NCBI GenBank assembly: GCA_029558515.1
Contig: JAKQEM010000047.1
Location: forward strand, 1 to 42,476
Direction of reading: 5' to 3'
DNA length: 42,476 bases
From: a bacterium
Lineage (GTDB): Bacteria; Patescibacteriota; Gracilibacteria; Peribacterales; Peribacteraceae
The position numbers and the translations under genes are program-made. Positions 8,811 to 17,533 of the stretch are shown here, in pieces. How positions within the stretch are numbered: position 1 is the stretch's first letter; every line of letters starts with the position of its first letter. Under the pieces are notes generated by a model. The model worked only from the letters and a program-made list of their open reading frames with translations, did no database searches and was not told where the DNA came from.

Positions 8811-8841
8811 TAAAAAAACACCCTGCCGACCGGCAAGGTGT
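8811..8841 (-). terminator. Intrinsic terminator in the trpB leader (candidate attenuator)
   Basis: On the minus strand ACACCTTGCC (8841-8832), loop GGTC and GGCAGGGTGT (8827-8818) form a 10-bp stem with one G-U pair, followed by seven T (8818-8812). It lies ~20 nt after the stop of the Trp leader peptide and ~22 nt before the trpB ATG. No promoter fits between it and trpB, so transcription must pass it to reach trpB. An upstream segment (8897-8886) can pair with 8835-8827 across stem and loop, giving a possible antiterminator. Confidence 0.85.
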
Positions 8842-8861
8842 GAGAGCATCAAAGGATACAT

Positions 8862-8933
8862 TCACCAGCCGTACGGCGGTTTGAGTGCCGTCGGTCGCCA
8901 GATGCCGTTGCCCGAAGCAATGTACTTTTGCAT
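8862..8933 (-). CDS. Trp leader peptide, 23 aa (candidate trpL)
   Basis: An ATG-to-TGA frame reads [14 protein letters not shown] at the start and PPYGW at the end. Trp occurs at position 12 and at the very last sense codon, two in 23 residues. It sits directly behind a good promoter (TTGACC, 17 bp, TAGTGT) whose -10 box ends 7 nt before the ATG, so it would be translated from a leaderless mRNA. It is followed after ~20 nt by a strong intrinsic terminator and then trpB. The arrangement is that of a ribosome-mediated Trp attenuator. With the ribosome stalled at the last Trp, the segment after Trp12 would stay free to form the antiterminator. Function is inferred from layout; no homologue is known to me. 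Confidence 0.7.
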   Translation of the reverse strand: MQKYIASGNGIWRPTALKPPYGW

Positions 8934-8940
8934 CGGTACA

Positions 8941-8969
8941 ACACTACATCGCATGCGTGATACGGTCAA
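8941..8969 (-). promoter_or_regulatory. Promoter of the trp leader-trpB transcript
   Basis: On the minus strand, -35 TTGACC (8964-8969) and -10 TAGTGT (8941-8946) have a 17-bp spacer. The predicted transcript start falls at or next to the leader-peptide ATG (8933). It lies 17 bp beyond the pilT stop codon. Confidence 0.75.
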
Positions 8970-8986
8970 TGTCTTCTCCGGACCCA

Positions 8987-10015
8987 TCACTCCCCCGTCG
9001 CCCACTCGTAGGTTTCCTTGGTGATGAGTTCCTCCTTGTAGAGACGCTTGGCGTCCTTCTCGAAGGAGATCATGCCGAGATCTTCGCCGGTCTGCAGGAC
9101 GGATTTGAGTTCCTGGATACGAGAGTCACGAATGATGTTGGCGCAGGCGGGCGTATTCATCAACACCTCGCGCTGCGCGATGCGTCCGCCACCGACCTTG
9201 GGCAGGAGCCGCTGCGCGATGACGGCCCGCAGCGACATGGAGAGCTGCGCGCGAATTTGCGGTTGCTGGTGTGGGGGGAACACATCGATGATACGATCAA
9301 CCGTCTGAACGGTATTGGGGGTGTGGAGCGTCGCGAGGATGAGGTGACCGGTTTCGGCCAAGGTGAGGGCGGCGGCGATGGTCTCCGGGTCGCGCATTTC
9401 TCCCACCATGACGATGTCGGGATCCTGACGCAGCACGCGCTTGAGCGCTTCGGCAAACGAGAGAAAGTCCTGCCCGAACTGGCGCTGGCGAATGACGCTC
9501 TTCCCCTGCGGAAAGATGAATTCGATCGGATCCTCCAGCGTGACAACCGACGCCGCGCGCTCCATGTTCACATGATTCAAGATGGAAGCCATCGATGTGG
9601 ACTTTCCCGTGCCCGTCGGACCCGTGAAGAGTATCAACCCCTCGCGCATGTCCAGGAAGGAAGCGGCCAATTGCTCCAGCGCCAAATCCTGCAACGTGGG
9701 AATGACGGTGGGGATGACGCGGGCGACGAGACCGAGGTTGTTTTTTTCGTAGTGGCAGTTGATGCGCAAGCGCGAACCGTCATCCAGTTGGTACGCAATA
9801 TCCACCTCGCGATCCTGCCCCAGGCGCTTGAAGTTGAAATCCCCCAACACCGCCTTCACGAACTTCTCAGCATCGGCGACCGACACGGTGCCCTGCGTCT
9901 GCGGGATGAGTGCGCCGTCGATTCGGAAGAGGAGCGGCGCGCCCACGGCGATATGCACGTCGGACGCTCCGGCTTCCACGGCTTTTGCAAAGAGAGAGGA
10001 GGGTGTTGCAGGCAT
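8987..10015 (-). CDS. pilT: PilT-family type IV pilus retraction ATPase
   Basis: 342 residues. The N-terminal PAS-like domain starts with SLFAKAVEAGASDVHIAVG. The ATPase domain has Walker A GPTGTGKST (132-140), an Asp box around TLEDPIEF, Walker B around DPDIVMVGEMRD and the His box TGHLILATLHT. PilT hexamers disassemble pilin at the inner membrane and drive twitching and DNA uptake. The dprA gene elsewhere in the window fits a DNA-uptake route. No other pil genes are present. The promoter TTGCGG-17-TATGAT lies 6 nt before the ATG, implying a leaderless mRNA. Confidence 0.95.
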   Translation of the reverse strand: MPATPSSLFAKAVEAGASDVHIAVGAPLLFRIDGALIPQTQGTVSVADAEKFVKAVLGDFNFKRLGQDREVDIAYQLDDGSRLRINCHYEKNNLGLVARVIPTVIPTLQDLALEQLAASFLDMREGLILFTGPTGTGKSTSMASILNHVNMERAASVVTLEDPIEFIFPQGKSVIRQRQFGQDFLSFAEALKRVLRQDPDIVMVGEMRDPETIAAALTLAETGHLILATLHTPNTVQTVDRIIDVFPPHQQPQIRAQLSMSLRAVIAQRLLPKVGGGRIAQREVLMNTPACANIIRDSRIQELKSVLQTGEDLGMISFEKDAKRLYKEELITKETYEWATGE

Positions 10016-10021
10016 CGAGCA

Positions 10022-10050
10022 ATCATAGCATTTTTCGCTTCCAGCCGCAA
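10022..10050 (-). promoter_or_regulatory. Promoter of pilT (leaderless)
   Basis: On the minus strand, TTGCGG (10045-10050), a 17-bp spacer, TATGAT (10022-10027), then 6 nt to the ATG at 10015. Confidence 0.7.
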
Positions 10051-10060
10051 TGCATTGCGA

Positions 10061-10312
10061 TCATACCTCCGCTGATTTCTTGGCTGCGGTCACGGCCGCC
10101 TTCAGGAAGCGTTCCGTCAATTCCCCCTCCAACCCCCTGTCCTCGGCTTCTTCCACCATCACGTCGATGAGCTCATCCACCCCGATGCCCCCCTCTTCCT
10201 CCTCCTGCTCCTTGTCCGTATCCGCGTCGGCATACACGGACATGAGTTCCTCCAGGAGATCGACCATCTCGCGGAATACTTTCTCGGTCCGGACGTGGGA
10301 GGCGGTAGGCAT
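10061..10312 (-). CDS. Small acidic helical protein, unknown function
   Basis: 83 residues beginning MPTASHVRTEKVFREMVDLLEELM. It is strongly acidic in the middle (EQEEEEGG) and predicted mostly helical. No family recognised. It lies 45 bp upstream of pilT on the same strand, and the pilT promoter sits in the gap, so the two may be partly co-transcribed. Codon usage and GC match the genome background, which supports a real gene. No clear SD site or good -10 box was found. Confidence 0.6.
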   Translation of the reverse strand: MPTASHVRTEKVFREMVDLLEELMSVYADADTDKEQEEEEGGIGVDELIDVMVEEAEDRGLEGELTERFLKAAVTAAKKSAEV

Positions 10313-10403
10313 AGGTGGGCGTATCTTTGCGGATTATTTGCAGATTGCAATTGACGAACGATGAAAAAACATGTCGATGGGACGGAAGACGGGACATTCG
10401 CCC

Positions 10404-12532
<2,129 letters not shown>

Positions 12533-12697
12533 GTGTTAAATTCATGTTCAAATGGCTTTTATAAGCTCTTTTTATTGAACACATTTTTTGTACTATTGAC
12601 TATTCCAAAGAGTAGTTCCGTTCGGGATAATGGAGCACTTGCTTTTGCAAGGGGGATGGTGCGCGGCACCCTCTCCGTATTTCCTTCCCCCGTTCGT

Positions 12698-13237
12698 ATG
12701 TATTCGTATGTACTTCGACTCGCGCGCATCACCGTCGGCGTCTTGGTGAGCACGGCACTGCTTGGTTCCATCGCCTACGCGCAGAACGTCCTGTCCGCAG
12801 AAATGCTGGAGCGTGACCTCATCAACATCAAGCGCCAGTGGGCCGAGAATGAGCGCAAGTATCACGCGGATCAGAAGAAACTGGAAGAGGATGGCGAGAA
12901 CCTCCGCGCGCAACTGTGTACAGCCGGCCGCAACCAGTACTGCCCCGGCGTCGACATCAAGAAGCTCGCGCGGGCGGTCGCGGTGGCCGAAACGGAAAAC
13001 TGCACGACCGGCGTGGGTGCCAGCAGGAACAACTGCTTCGGCATCAAAGGGCATGAGAACGGCGTGTATGGATTCCGCACATTTGCATCACCGGAAGAGA
13101 GCTACGAGGCGTTCGAACGCATCTGGCTCAACGCCTACGGCGATCGTTTTCCCACCATTGAGGACGCGCAGCGCTGGACCGCCAGTGACGGCCGGCAGTG
13201 GCTCAGCATCGTCACGACGGTGTATAACGATATATGA
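12698..13237 (+). CDS. Secreted glucosaminidase/lysozyme-like protein
   Basis: About 179 residues from ATG 12698. A signal peptide ends at AYA before QNVL, then comes a coiled-coil stretch rich in Lys/Glu (~30-65). The C-terminal domain (LARAVAVAETENCTTGVGASRNNCFGIKG, then YGFRTFASPEESYEAFERIW) resembles the lysozyme-like fold of glucosaminidase-type peptidoglycan hydrolases. The Glu of AETENC is a candidate catalytic acid and the NNCFGIKG segment is typical. An in-frame ATG at 12656 is possible but lengthens the n-region; a GATAAT (-10-like) occurs at 12626. The paired Cys residues suggest export. It probably acts on the cell wall. Confidence 0.75.
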   Translation: MYSYVLRLARITVGVLVSTALLGSIAYAQNVLSAEMLERDLINIKRQWAENERKYHADQKKLEEDGENLRAQLCTAGRNQYCPGVDIKKLARAVAVAETENCTTGVGASRNNCFGIKGHENGVYGFRTFASPEESYEAFERIWLNAYGDRFPTIEDAQRWTASDGRQWLSIVTTVYNDI

Positions 13238-13267
13238 CGGTGAGGAAGGAGTGGCACTGCACACACC

Positions 13268-13298
13268 AAAAAGCCCCTGCGCGAGCGGGGGCTTTTTT
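13268..13298 (+). terminator. Bidirectional intrinsic terminator
   Basis: AAAAAGCCCC-TGC, loop GCGA, then GC-GGGGGCTTTTT forms a long GC stem flanked by A and T runs. It separates the glucosaminidase-like gene (plus) from the two-TM protein gene (minus), converging on it. Confidence 0.9.
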
Positions 13299-13304
13299 AA
13301 GACA

Positions 13305-13529
13305 TCACGTCATGCAACTCAACGGCAATCCCACCTCGCATCCCGCCGCCCAAGCGAAAAAGAGAATGTACTGTCCGGTGAACATGACAATCGCAAGCGC
13401 GACAACCACGAGCATTGTTGCTTCCTTGCCTTTGCCCCTGCGGTAGGCACGATAGGATCCTCGGAGAAGGAGAAACAGAAGAAGAAGCCAGAGGAGAATG
13501 ATGCCGATGAGAATGAGAGATTCGGGCAT
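13305..13529 (-). CDS. Small two-TM membrane protein, unknown function
   Basis: 74 residues from ATG 13529 (MPESLILIGIIL), or 79 from 13544. Two hydrophobic helices (SLILIGIILLWLLLLFLLL and MLVVVALAIVMFTGQYILFFAW) are joined by a basic loop (RGSYRAYRRGKGKE), so both termini probably face outward. A TATGCT at 13539-13544 could be the -10 box, which favours the later start. No family recognised. Confidence 0.6.
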   Translation of the reverse strand: MPESLILIGIILLWLLLLFLLLRGSYRAYRRGKGKEATMLVVVALAIVMFTGQYILFFAWAAGCEVGLPLSCMT

Positions 13530-13571
13530 TGCTGCAAATAGCATAGGAAAAGAGGGAGAAAAAGTGAAGAA

Positions 13572-13595
13572 GGCCCCTCCCTTGCGAGAGGGGCC
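13572..13595 (-). terminator. Terminator-like hairpin after the Tat-exported amidase gene
   Basis: GGCCCCTC (13572-13579) pairs with GAGGGGCC (13588-13595). On the minus strand a T-rich stretch follows. It lies ~18 nt past the stop of the YiiX-like gene. Confidence 0.65.
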
Positions 13596-13613
13596 GCCAT
13601 CTGAATATGTCGA

Positions 13614-14147
13614 TCACTTGCTGCCAACGAAAACGAAGCGATTGTCGCTGGCAATATGGTCAGGAATGAACCAGCCGGGATCGACTGCCCGATACGCGAG
13701 CGTTGCGTAGTAGTAGCTGGCCCGGACATAGAGGACACAGCTGTATCCTCCTCTGTACGGAAGAATCGTGTACGGTTTCCCAACAAGACTCTTCGCATAC
13801 TGCACCATCCGTGGAACCAAGTACTGCGCGTGCAAACGCAGAATGTTGATGCGAGGATAGGAATCCCGGAAGGTGCCAAGCGTCACTGAACGAATCGTGC
13901 CCGGATTGATTTGGGCTTCATAGACACGACCTGCAGAATAGAGAGCTGTGTGATTCCAGTATCCGGGCACAATGTTGTTCCATGGATTTCTGGTAACAAA
14001 CACATCCCCTTCTCTCAGAACGGGCCATATGGCTTTTGCAGTGGAAGGCAAGATGAGAGCCCCTGCCACCGCTGCCATCCCACTGCCGCTGACGGTCAGG
14101 AAACGACGACGATTGACGACGCGATCGGATCGAAGTACATGAGACAT
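13614..14147 (-). CDS. Tat-exported YiiX-like permuted papain-fold hydrolase
   Basis: 177 residues from ATG 14147, chosen because a strong SD (AAGGAGAG) lies 5 nt upstream. The N-terminus has a twin-arginine motif (NRRRFLTVSG) followed by a hydrophobic stretch and a likely cleavage after AKA, so it is exported folded. The mature domain matches the permuted NlpC/P60 (YiiX/C92) family: REGDVFVTR, GYWNHTALY with the candidate catalytic His66, VYEAQ, and YSCVLYVRASY with the candidate nucleophile Cys137. Family members cleave peptide or acyl bonds, often in cell-wall material. A second such protein is encoded at 16731-17504. Confidence 0.75.
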   Translation of the reverse strand: MSHVLRSDRVVNRRRFLTVSGSGMAAVAGALILPSTAKAIWPVLREGDVFVTRNPWNNIVPGYWNHTALYSAGRVYEAQINPGTIRSVTLGTFRDSYPRINILRLHAQYLVPRMVQYAKSLVGKPYTILPYRGGYSCVLYVRASYYYATLAYRAVDPGWFIPDHIASDNRFVFVGSK

Positions 14148-14697
14148 CTGTCTCTCCTTGCTGTGAAAGAACAATACTCAGACGGATCCCGAAGGATCAT
14201 TGGCAGCACACCTGCCACGCCAACGGTATGGACAAACAGAAAATCAAGGGATGCCCCGCCGCACTTATGAGAAAGACGAACGTCAGTATTTCGGCTAAGG
14301 CATCGGTCAATCCCCTGTTCTTTTTGTTTGTGGAACGATCAATTGCATTGAATGAACTCAGCCGCCCCGCACGACAGTACGACGAAATGCGTCATGCATA
14401 CGCTTCCTCCACACCGATTTGCATGCAGCCTTGCCAAACGATACTCTACGCATGTCATGCATTTGATTCCCTCACTCGTCGTCGTCAAGACGATTCGCGT
14501 CACAGCGGAGGGAATGCTGCATGTCTGATCGATACCGTCTGAGAATGCCAAGCAGCCCCCTCCGCAAGAGACCGGGCGTTTTTTGTTCTTTGCACATTTT
14601 CCCTTCGAACATGAGAGATTGCGCATGCCCCGTGCGTACTCTCTCCTGTTTTCCCTCCCCGTTGCCCAATCACCATCACTGAAAGGAGTACGCAACC
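14148..14697. other. 550-bp intergenic region between divergent genes
   Basis: Frames at 14228-14542 (+) and 14339-14695 (-) have compositions unlike real proteins and no start signals. The region holds an imperfect hairpin (ATTCCCTC 14466-14473 with GAGGGAAT 14508-14515, with an inner GTC/GAC stem) and, at ~14579, a run of six T after a weak GC stem. An untranslated RNA is possible, but I recognise no family. Confidence 0.4.
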
Positions 14698-14964
14698 ATG
14701 CTACGAGTATCCCTCTTCAAGACTGAACAAATGTGTGGCGGATGCTTGCTGCGCAAGTATCCCAAAATCTCTCCCAAAGAGCGCCTGGCACGCTGGATCC
14801 GTCGGGTCCACCGACGAACCCGCATCGACGGGCGACCCATCCGGATGCAGGTACCCGCCCGCATCCAGAGCGATCAGAAACTGCCCGACGCGTGGGTTCA
14901 TCTCCACGCAAACGGCGTCGTCATTCACATTTCCACCGTCACGAAAATCGGACAAGCAAGCTAA
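14698..14964 (+). CDS. Small basic protein with a CxxC motif, unknown function
   Basis: 88 residues with one of the few strong SD sites in the window (AAAGGAGT, 8 nt before the ATG). An N-terminal CxxC (MCGGCLLRKYP) is followed by a basic helix (KERLARWIRRVHRRTRIDGR) and a short beta-rich C-terminus (AWVHLHANGVVIHIS). The CxxC and basic helix might bind metal and nucleic acid; this is speculative and no homologue is recognised. A hairpin follows at 14994-15036. Confidence 0.65.
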   Translation: MLRVSLFKTEQMCGGCLLRKYPKISPKERLARWIRRVHRRTRIDGRPIRMQVPARIQSDQKLPDAWVHLHANGVVIHISTVTKIGQAS

Positions 14965-14993
14965 CCTCGCGGCAACGGGGCAAAACAGGGGAC

Positions 14994-15036
14994 GGGGGCT
15001 GCACGACGGACGGCAAATCTCAACCGTGCAGCTCCC
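14994..15036 (+). terminator. Terminator-like hairpin
   Basis: GGGGGCTGCAC pairs with GTGCAGCTCCC (one G-U pair) around a 21-nt loop, followed by a pyrimidine tract (CTCTTTCCCCC). It lies 30 nt downstream of the small CxxC protein gene. Confidence 0.5.
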
Positions 15037-15094
15037 CTCTTTCCCCCGGAAGCATTGTACAGGGAGAAATATGATTTGAATGGTGTTAAGGGAG

Positions 15095-15322
15095 TTACTG
15101 AATTCCATTTAGAATTAGAACTGTAACTATCACAACTGCCACTGCTCCGGCTAAAAATCCCACAGCACCAGAAGTTAAAATGACACTCAATAATTGCTTC
15201 GGATATTGCCACCATCCAAATTTCTTGTACCCTTTCCATTCCCATACATCAGGACCAGGAAGAGGTGAAAAATATCCCGACGCCTCAGGCTGTTTATTGC
15301 CGTGGATGTTAGGTTCATTCAT
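15095..15322 (-). CDS. Small C-terminally anchored membrane protein, unknown function
   Basis: 75 residues from ATG 15322. A polar N-terminal half rich in Pro, Gly and Trp (PLPGPDVWEWKGYKKFGWW) precedes one TM helix (VGFLAGAVAVVIVTVLIL) near the C-terminus. Its start overlaps the end of the upstream 143-aa gene by 8 nt, which indicates coupling and argues against the longer frame to 15484. AT-rich compared with the genome. No family recognised. Confidence 0.55.
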   Translation of the reverse strand: MNEPNIHGNKQPEASGYFSPLPGPDVWEWKGYKKFGWWQYPKQLLSVILTSGAVGFLAGAVAVVIVTVLILNGIQ

Positions 15323-15746
15323 GTTTAAGAAGAGCTTTGTGAACATCCGACAATTCAAAGGCCCAAGAAAAATTCGTGAACACCATTTTCTGAGGATTAA
15401 ATCCGTCAGCAGGAATTTTGTCCGCAGCATTAAATTTTGTAGCAAATATTTTTTCACCCGTTCCGTCAAAAACTTCAAATGCAAACTCTTCAGCCATGAT
15501 TGCCCCTTTGTATCTTTCTTTTAGAACCTGATCGATCTCATCCTGAGTCAGCGGCTCTTCCATTCCCTTCATCGTGTAAAAAAATCCATCGACCGGGTTT
15601 TTCACTAAAACTCTATATTTTGCTCCAATCTTTTTGCTCACTACAGTTTCCATGGCAAAGCCAGTAAAAAACGCCTTGCCAGACTCAAAATTAAAATCAA
15701 CTGTAAAGCTCATTCTTTCATGCTTTGGATCTCTCATGCTTTCCAT
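15315..15746 (-). CDS. Hypothetical cytoplasmic protein, unknown function
   Basis: 143 residues (alternative starts at 15737 or 15713). The sequence looks like one alpha/beta domain (SFTVDFNFESGKAFFTGFAMETV, then KNPVDGFFYTMKGMEEPLTQDE) with no signal peptide or TM segment. A GATACT directly upstream of the first ATG could be a -10 box, which would favour the ATG at 15737. It is coupled to the 75-aa membrane protein gene downstream. The pair is AT-rich and may be acquired. I do not recognise a family. Confidence 0.55.
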   Translation of the reverse strand: MESMRDPKHERMSFTVDFNFESGKAFFTGFAMETVVSKKIGAKYRVLVKNPVDGFFYTMKGMEEPLTQDEIDQVLKERYKGAIMAEEFAFEVFDGTGEKIFATKFNAADKIPADGFNPQKMVFTNFSWAFELSDVHKALLKHE

Positions 15747-15802
15747 AGTATCAGTTTGTAATTTAGAAACCTATTATGGTGCCGTGAAGAGGACCAAACC
15801 AC

Positions 15803-16069
15803 TTATTTCCACTCTCCACAAATCAGCTTCTCCTTCTTCACTCTGACCCATCCTTTGATCTGGATCTCCCGTTTACGAGCATCAGACTTCTGTTCATACG
15901 GCGATGACGTGTAGAGCAATCTCAGCGCACCTTGATCTTGGGAAAACTTCGCCCCCATTCCATTATTATGCATAAGGATGCGCCGAGGCGGATCAGTTGT
16001 AATACCGGTATAATATCTGCCGGTTGGTGCTTGAGCGATGTAGACGAACCAGGGCATTGTGAAGCTCAT
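15803..16069 (-). CDS. GIY-YIG nuclease-superfamily protein (UPF0213-like)
   Basis: 88 residues (a start at 16057, MPWFVYIAQ, is equally possible). The compact GIY-YIG domain shows FVYIAQAPTGRYYTGIT (the VYI/YTG strand pair), the Arg in DPPRRI, HN and GAKF, typical of the small single-domain YhbQ/UPF0213 group. These lack accessory DNA-binding domains and their cellular role is uncertain. It lies between the 143-aa gene and a hairpin-rich region behind tRNA-Leu. Confidence 0.8.
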   Translation of the reverse strand: MSFTMPWFVYIAQAPTGRYYTGITTDPPRRILMHNNGMGAKFSQDQGALRLLYTSSPYEQKSDARKREIQIKGWVRVKKEKLICGEWK

Positions 16070-16116
16070 GGTAGCAGGTTTTGTTTTGTGGGCTCTTCGA
16101 CTTCCTCGCTGCGGCT

Positions 16117-16212
16117 CGGTCGCTCAGAGTCATTCGACTCAGCAATCTGAGACGACCGGTAACCAAACGGGGCCAGAATGGTTTACCATGAGCGAGTCCG
16201 CCTGAGGCGGAC
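16117..16212 (-). repeat. Cluster of inverted repeats downstream of tRNA-Leu
   Basis: Three hairpins are packed between tRNA-Leu and the GIY-YIG gene. CGGTCGCTCAG (16117-16127) pairs with CTGAG-A-CGACCG (16147-16158). A shorter imperfect GGTAA/TTACC pair lies at ~16158-16186. A perfect GTCCGCC-TGA-GGCGGAC lies at 16196-16212. There is no T run, so a simple terminator is not indicated. The last palindrome has relatives near 30480 and 37139. Confidence 0.5.
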
Positions 16213-16220
16213 GAGTCGAA

Positions 16221-16307
16221 TGGTGCCGTGGAGAGGACTTGAACCTCCACAGGATTGCTCCTACACGCCCCTCAAGCGTGCGCGTCTACCAATTTCGCCA
16301 CCACGGC
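16221..16307 (-). tRNA. tRNA-Leu (anticodon GAG)
   Basis: 87 nt on the minus strand with an encoded CCA end. The acceptor stem is GCCGTGG/CCACGGC with discriminator A. The D arm GCG-AAATTGGTAGA-CGC, the anticodon stem CACGC/GCGTG around TTGAGGG (anticodon GAG), a long variable arm and a T arm with GGTTCAAGTCC are all typical of a class II leucine tRNA. Confidence 0.96.
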
Positions 16308-16342
16308 ACGTGGTGTTTGCAAAAAAGATCAAGAGGTGCCAA

Positions 16343-16370
16343 ATTGTAGCATGAGACAACGTCATCGCAA
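16343..16370 (-). promoter_or_regulatory. Promoter of tRNA-Leu
   Basis: On the minus strand TTGCGA (16365-16370), a 16-bp spacer ending in TGC, and TACAAT (16343-16348). The extended -10 (TGCTACAAT) is strong. The tRNA 5' end lies ~35 nt downstream. Confidence 0.65.
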
Positions 16371-16389
16371 CCGACAACTGTAATCTGCC

Positions 16390-16734
16390 TCAAAACCCAT
16401 ACACCATCCATAATCCCCACAACACGTACAGGTGAAAAATAAGGTAACAATGGAGACCGACGAGAAGGGGCCACACCACCACCTTTGTGGATGGCATGCA
16501 CTTCAAGAGGAAAAGCAACACCCACAGCGCTCCACTGTACAGCAATAGTACCGTGAATGGTGTGACGTGCATCATAAACTCTTCCAATGTTCCAAATCTG
16601 AAAACAAGATAGATCGGCGAAAATAGGAAGAGGAAGATGGAATCCAGCACGAGGAGTACATGAACAAGACCGACGGGAAATCCCTTAAGCTGGGAAATGC
16701 GCCGGCGCAGTGCAACATGCGGATACATCATCAT
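16390..16734 (-). CDS. Hypothetical membrane protein (3-4 TM)
   Basis: 114 residues starting at ATG 16734, which overlaps the TGA of the upstream YiiX-like gene as ATGA, so the two are translationally coupled. It has three to four hydrophobic helices (VHVLLVLDSIFLFLFSPIYL; FTVLLLYSGALWVLLFLL; VWPLLVGLHCYLIFHLYVLW). No family recognised. It may form an envelope module with the exported hydrolase. Confidence 0.65.
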   Translation of the reverse strand: MMMYPHVALRRRISQLKGFPVGLVHVLLVLDSIFLFLFSPIYLVFRFGTLEEFMMHVTPFTVLLLYSGALWVLLFLLKCMPSTKVVVWPLLVGLHCYLIFHLYVLWGLWMVYGF

Positions 16735-17504
16735 GCGGGGGAATCTGTTTTGTGCCATTCATGAAAAGACTCACTACGGTTGCTCTGTACCAAATCCTCG
16801 GGGGTCACATGTCCGAATGGAAGTGTATTCACGATCGTTGGCGGATACGTTTCTAGGTACATGTTCGTGACTGTGCGACTGTACGCTTTGTAGATGAGAT
16901 ACGAACAGTACCATTCTTTCGTATTCCGTTTACTGATCCAGATATTGTGTGGTTCGCCTAATTGGCTACGTGCGTAGGCAACTGCACGTTTACGTGCTTC
17001 ATGCTCGGAAATGACTGCTCGCTTGCGCCAAGGAATGCTCCAGTGATCCATCGCACGTAATGGCATCGGGAATGTCGGCCGGAGCCAGAGCATGGCAATC
17101 AGGTCGTCATTCTGCCACAAGTTACCACGAAGATTTTGTGACTGATCGATGTTAATAACGATACGAGGCTGCTGAAATTCATACTCTACCACCCCCTCCC
17201 GAATCTCCTGTTTCTGCTTCTGTACATTCTCCCGTTGCAAAATAATTCCGCTGGACTCAATGATAGTAAGCGGCTCTGTCTTCGTGATCATTGCAGCATG
17301 ATCCCAATCTTCCCAGGGAAAGTATCGCGACCAATCCGATTGAACAAACCTCCCCACGATAAAATCTCCGATCTGTACACCGTGTGGTATGTCTGGTCTG
17401 TCGCCTTTAGACGCCGTCGAAGAAGAAGCGAAGCCCATACAAAGAGCAACGGTAGCAAACTGCCATTCGTATTGTCCACAGAGCACACTGCTCTTTTCTT
17501 GCAC
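16731..17504 (-). CDS. YiiX-like permuted papain-fold (NlpC/P60-type) protein
   Basis: 257 residues from a GTG at 17504. A weakly hydrophobic N-terminal stretch (FATVALCMGFASSSTAS) could be a signal sequence. The domain shows IGDFIVGRF, WDHAAMIT with a candidate catalytic His69, IIESSG, and later AVAYARSQLGEPHNIW and WYCSYLIYKAY with a candidate nucleophile Cys199. This is the same order as the Tat-exported paralogue at 13614-14147. The family hydrolyses amide or ester bonds in wall or lipid material. The start lies only 30 bp from the divergent antitoxin start, so their promoters overlap. The true start is uncertain. Confidence 0.65.
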   Translation of the reverse strand: MQEKSSVLCGQYEWQFATVALCMGFASSSTASKGDRPDIPHGVQIGDFIVGRFVQSDWSRYFPWEDWDHAAMITKTEPLTIIESSGIILQRENVQKQKQEIREGVVEYEFQQPRIVINIDQSQNLRGNLWQNDDLIAMLWLRPTFPMPLRAMDHWSIPWRKRAVISEHEARKRAVAYARSQLGEPHNIWISKRNTKEWYCSYLIYKAYSRTVTNMYLETYPPTIVNTLPFGHVTPEDLVQSNRSESFHEWHKTDSPA

Positions 17505-17527
17505 ACATGCGATATGTACGCTATTAT
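17499..17527 (+). promoter_or_regulatory. Promoter and operator of the toxin-antitoxin operon
   Basis: TTGCAC (17499-17504), a 17-bp spacer, TATTAT (17522-17527), then 6 nt to the antitoxin ATG at 17534. An inverted repeat TGTAC-N8-GTACA (17515-17532) spans the -10 box and the predicted transcript start, a natural site for autorepression by the antitoxin. Confidence 0.7.
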
Positions 17528-17533
17528 GTACAC

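Noticed and set aside
8862-8864. TGA as a recoded Gly codon (as in Gracilibacteria/Absconditabacteria)
   Set aside because: Many genes here end cleanly at TGA at family-typical lengths (for example mazF-like overlap, rpe, rpiB, nucleotidyltransferase-like gene), and reading through would fuse unrelated genes.
8885-10075. 396-codon plus-strand frame antisense to pilT
   Set aside because: Shadow of pilT with no recognisable domain; pilT has every catalytic motif.
12533-12697. N-terminal extension of the glucosaminidase-like protein directly after the ligA stop
   Set aside because: The signal peptide is formed only from 12698. The extension is AT-rich, contains a -10-like GATAAT and does not look like coding sequence.
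14228-14542. 104-codon plus-strand frame in the 550-bp gap
   Set aside because: No SD or -10 box, patchy composition, no domain; treated as non-coding.
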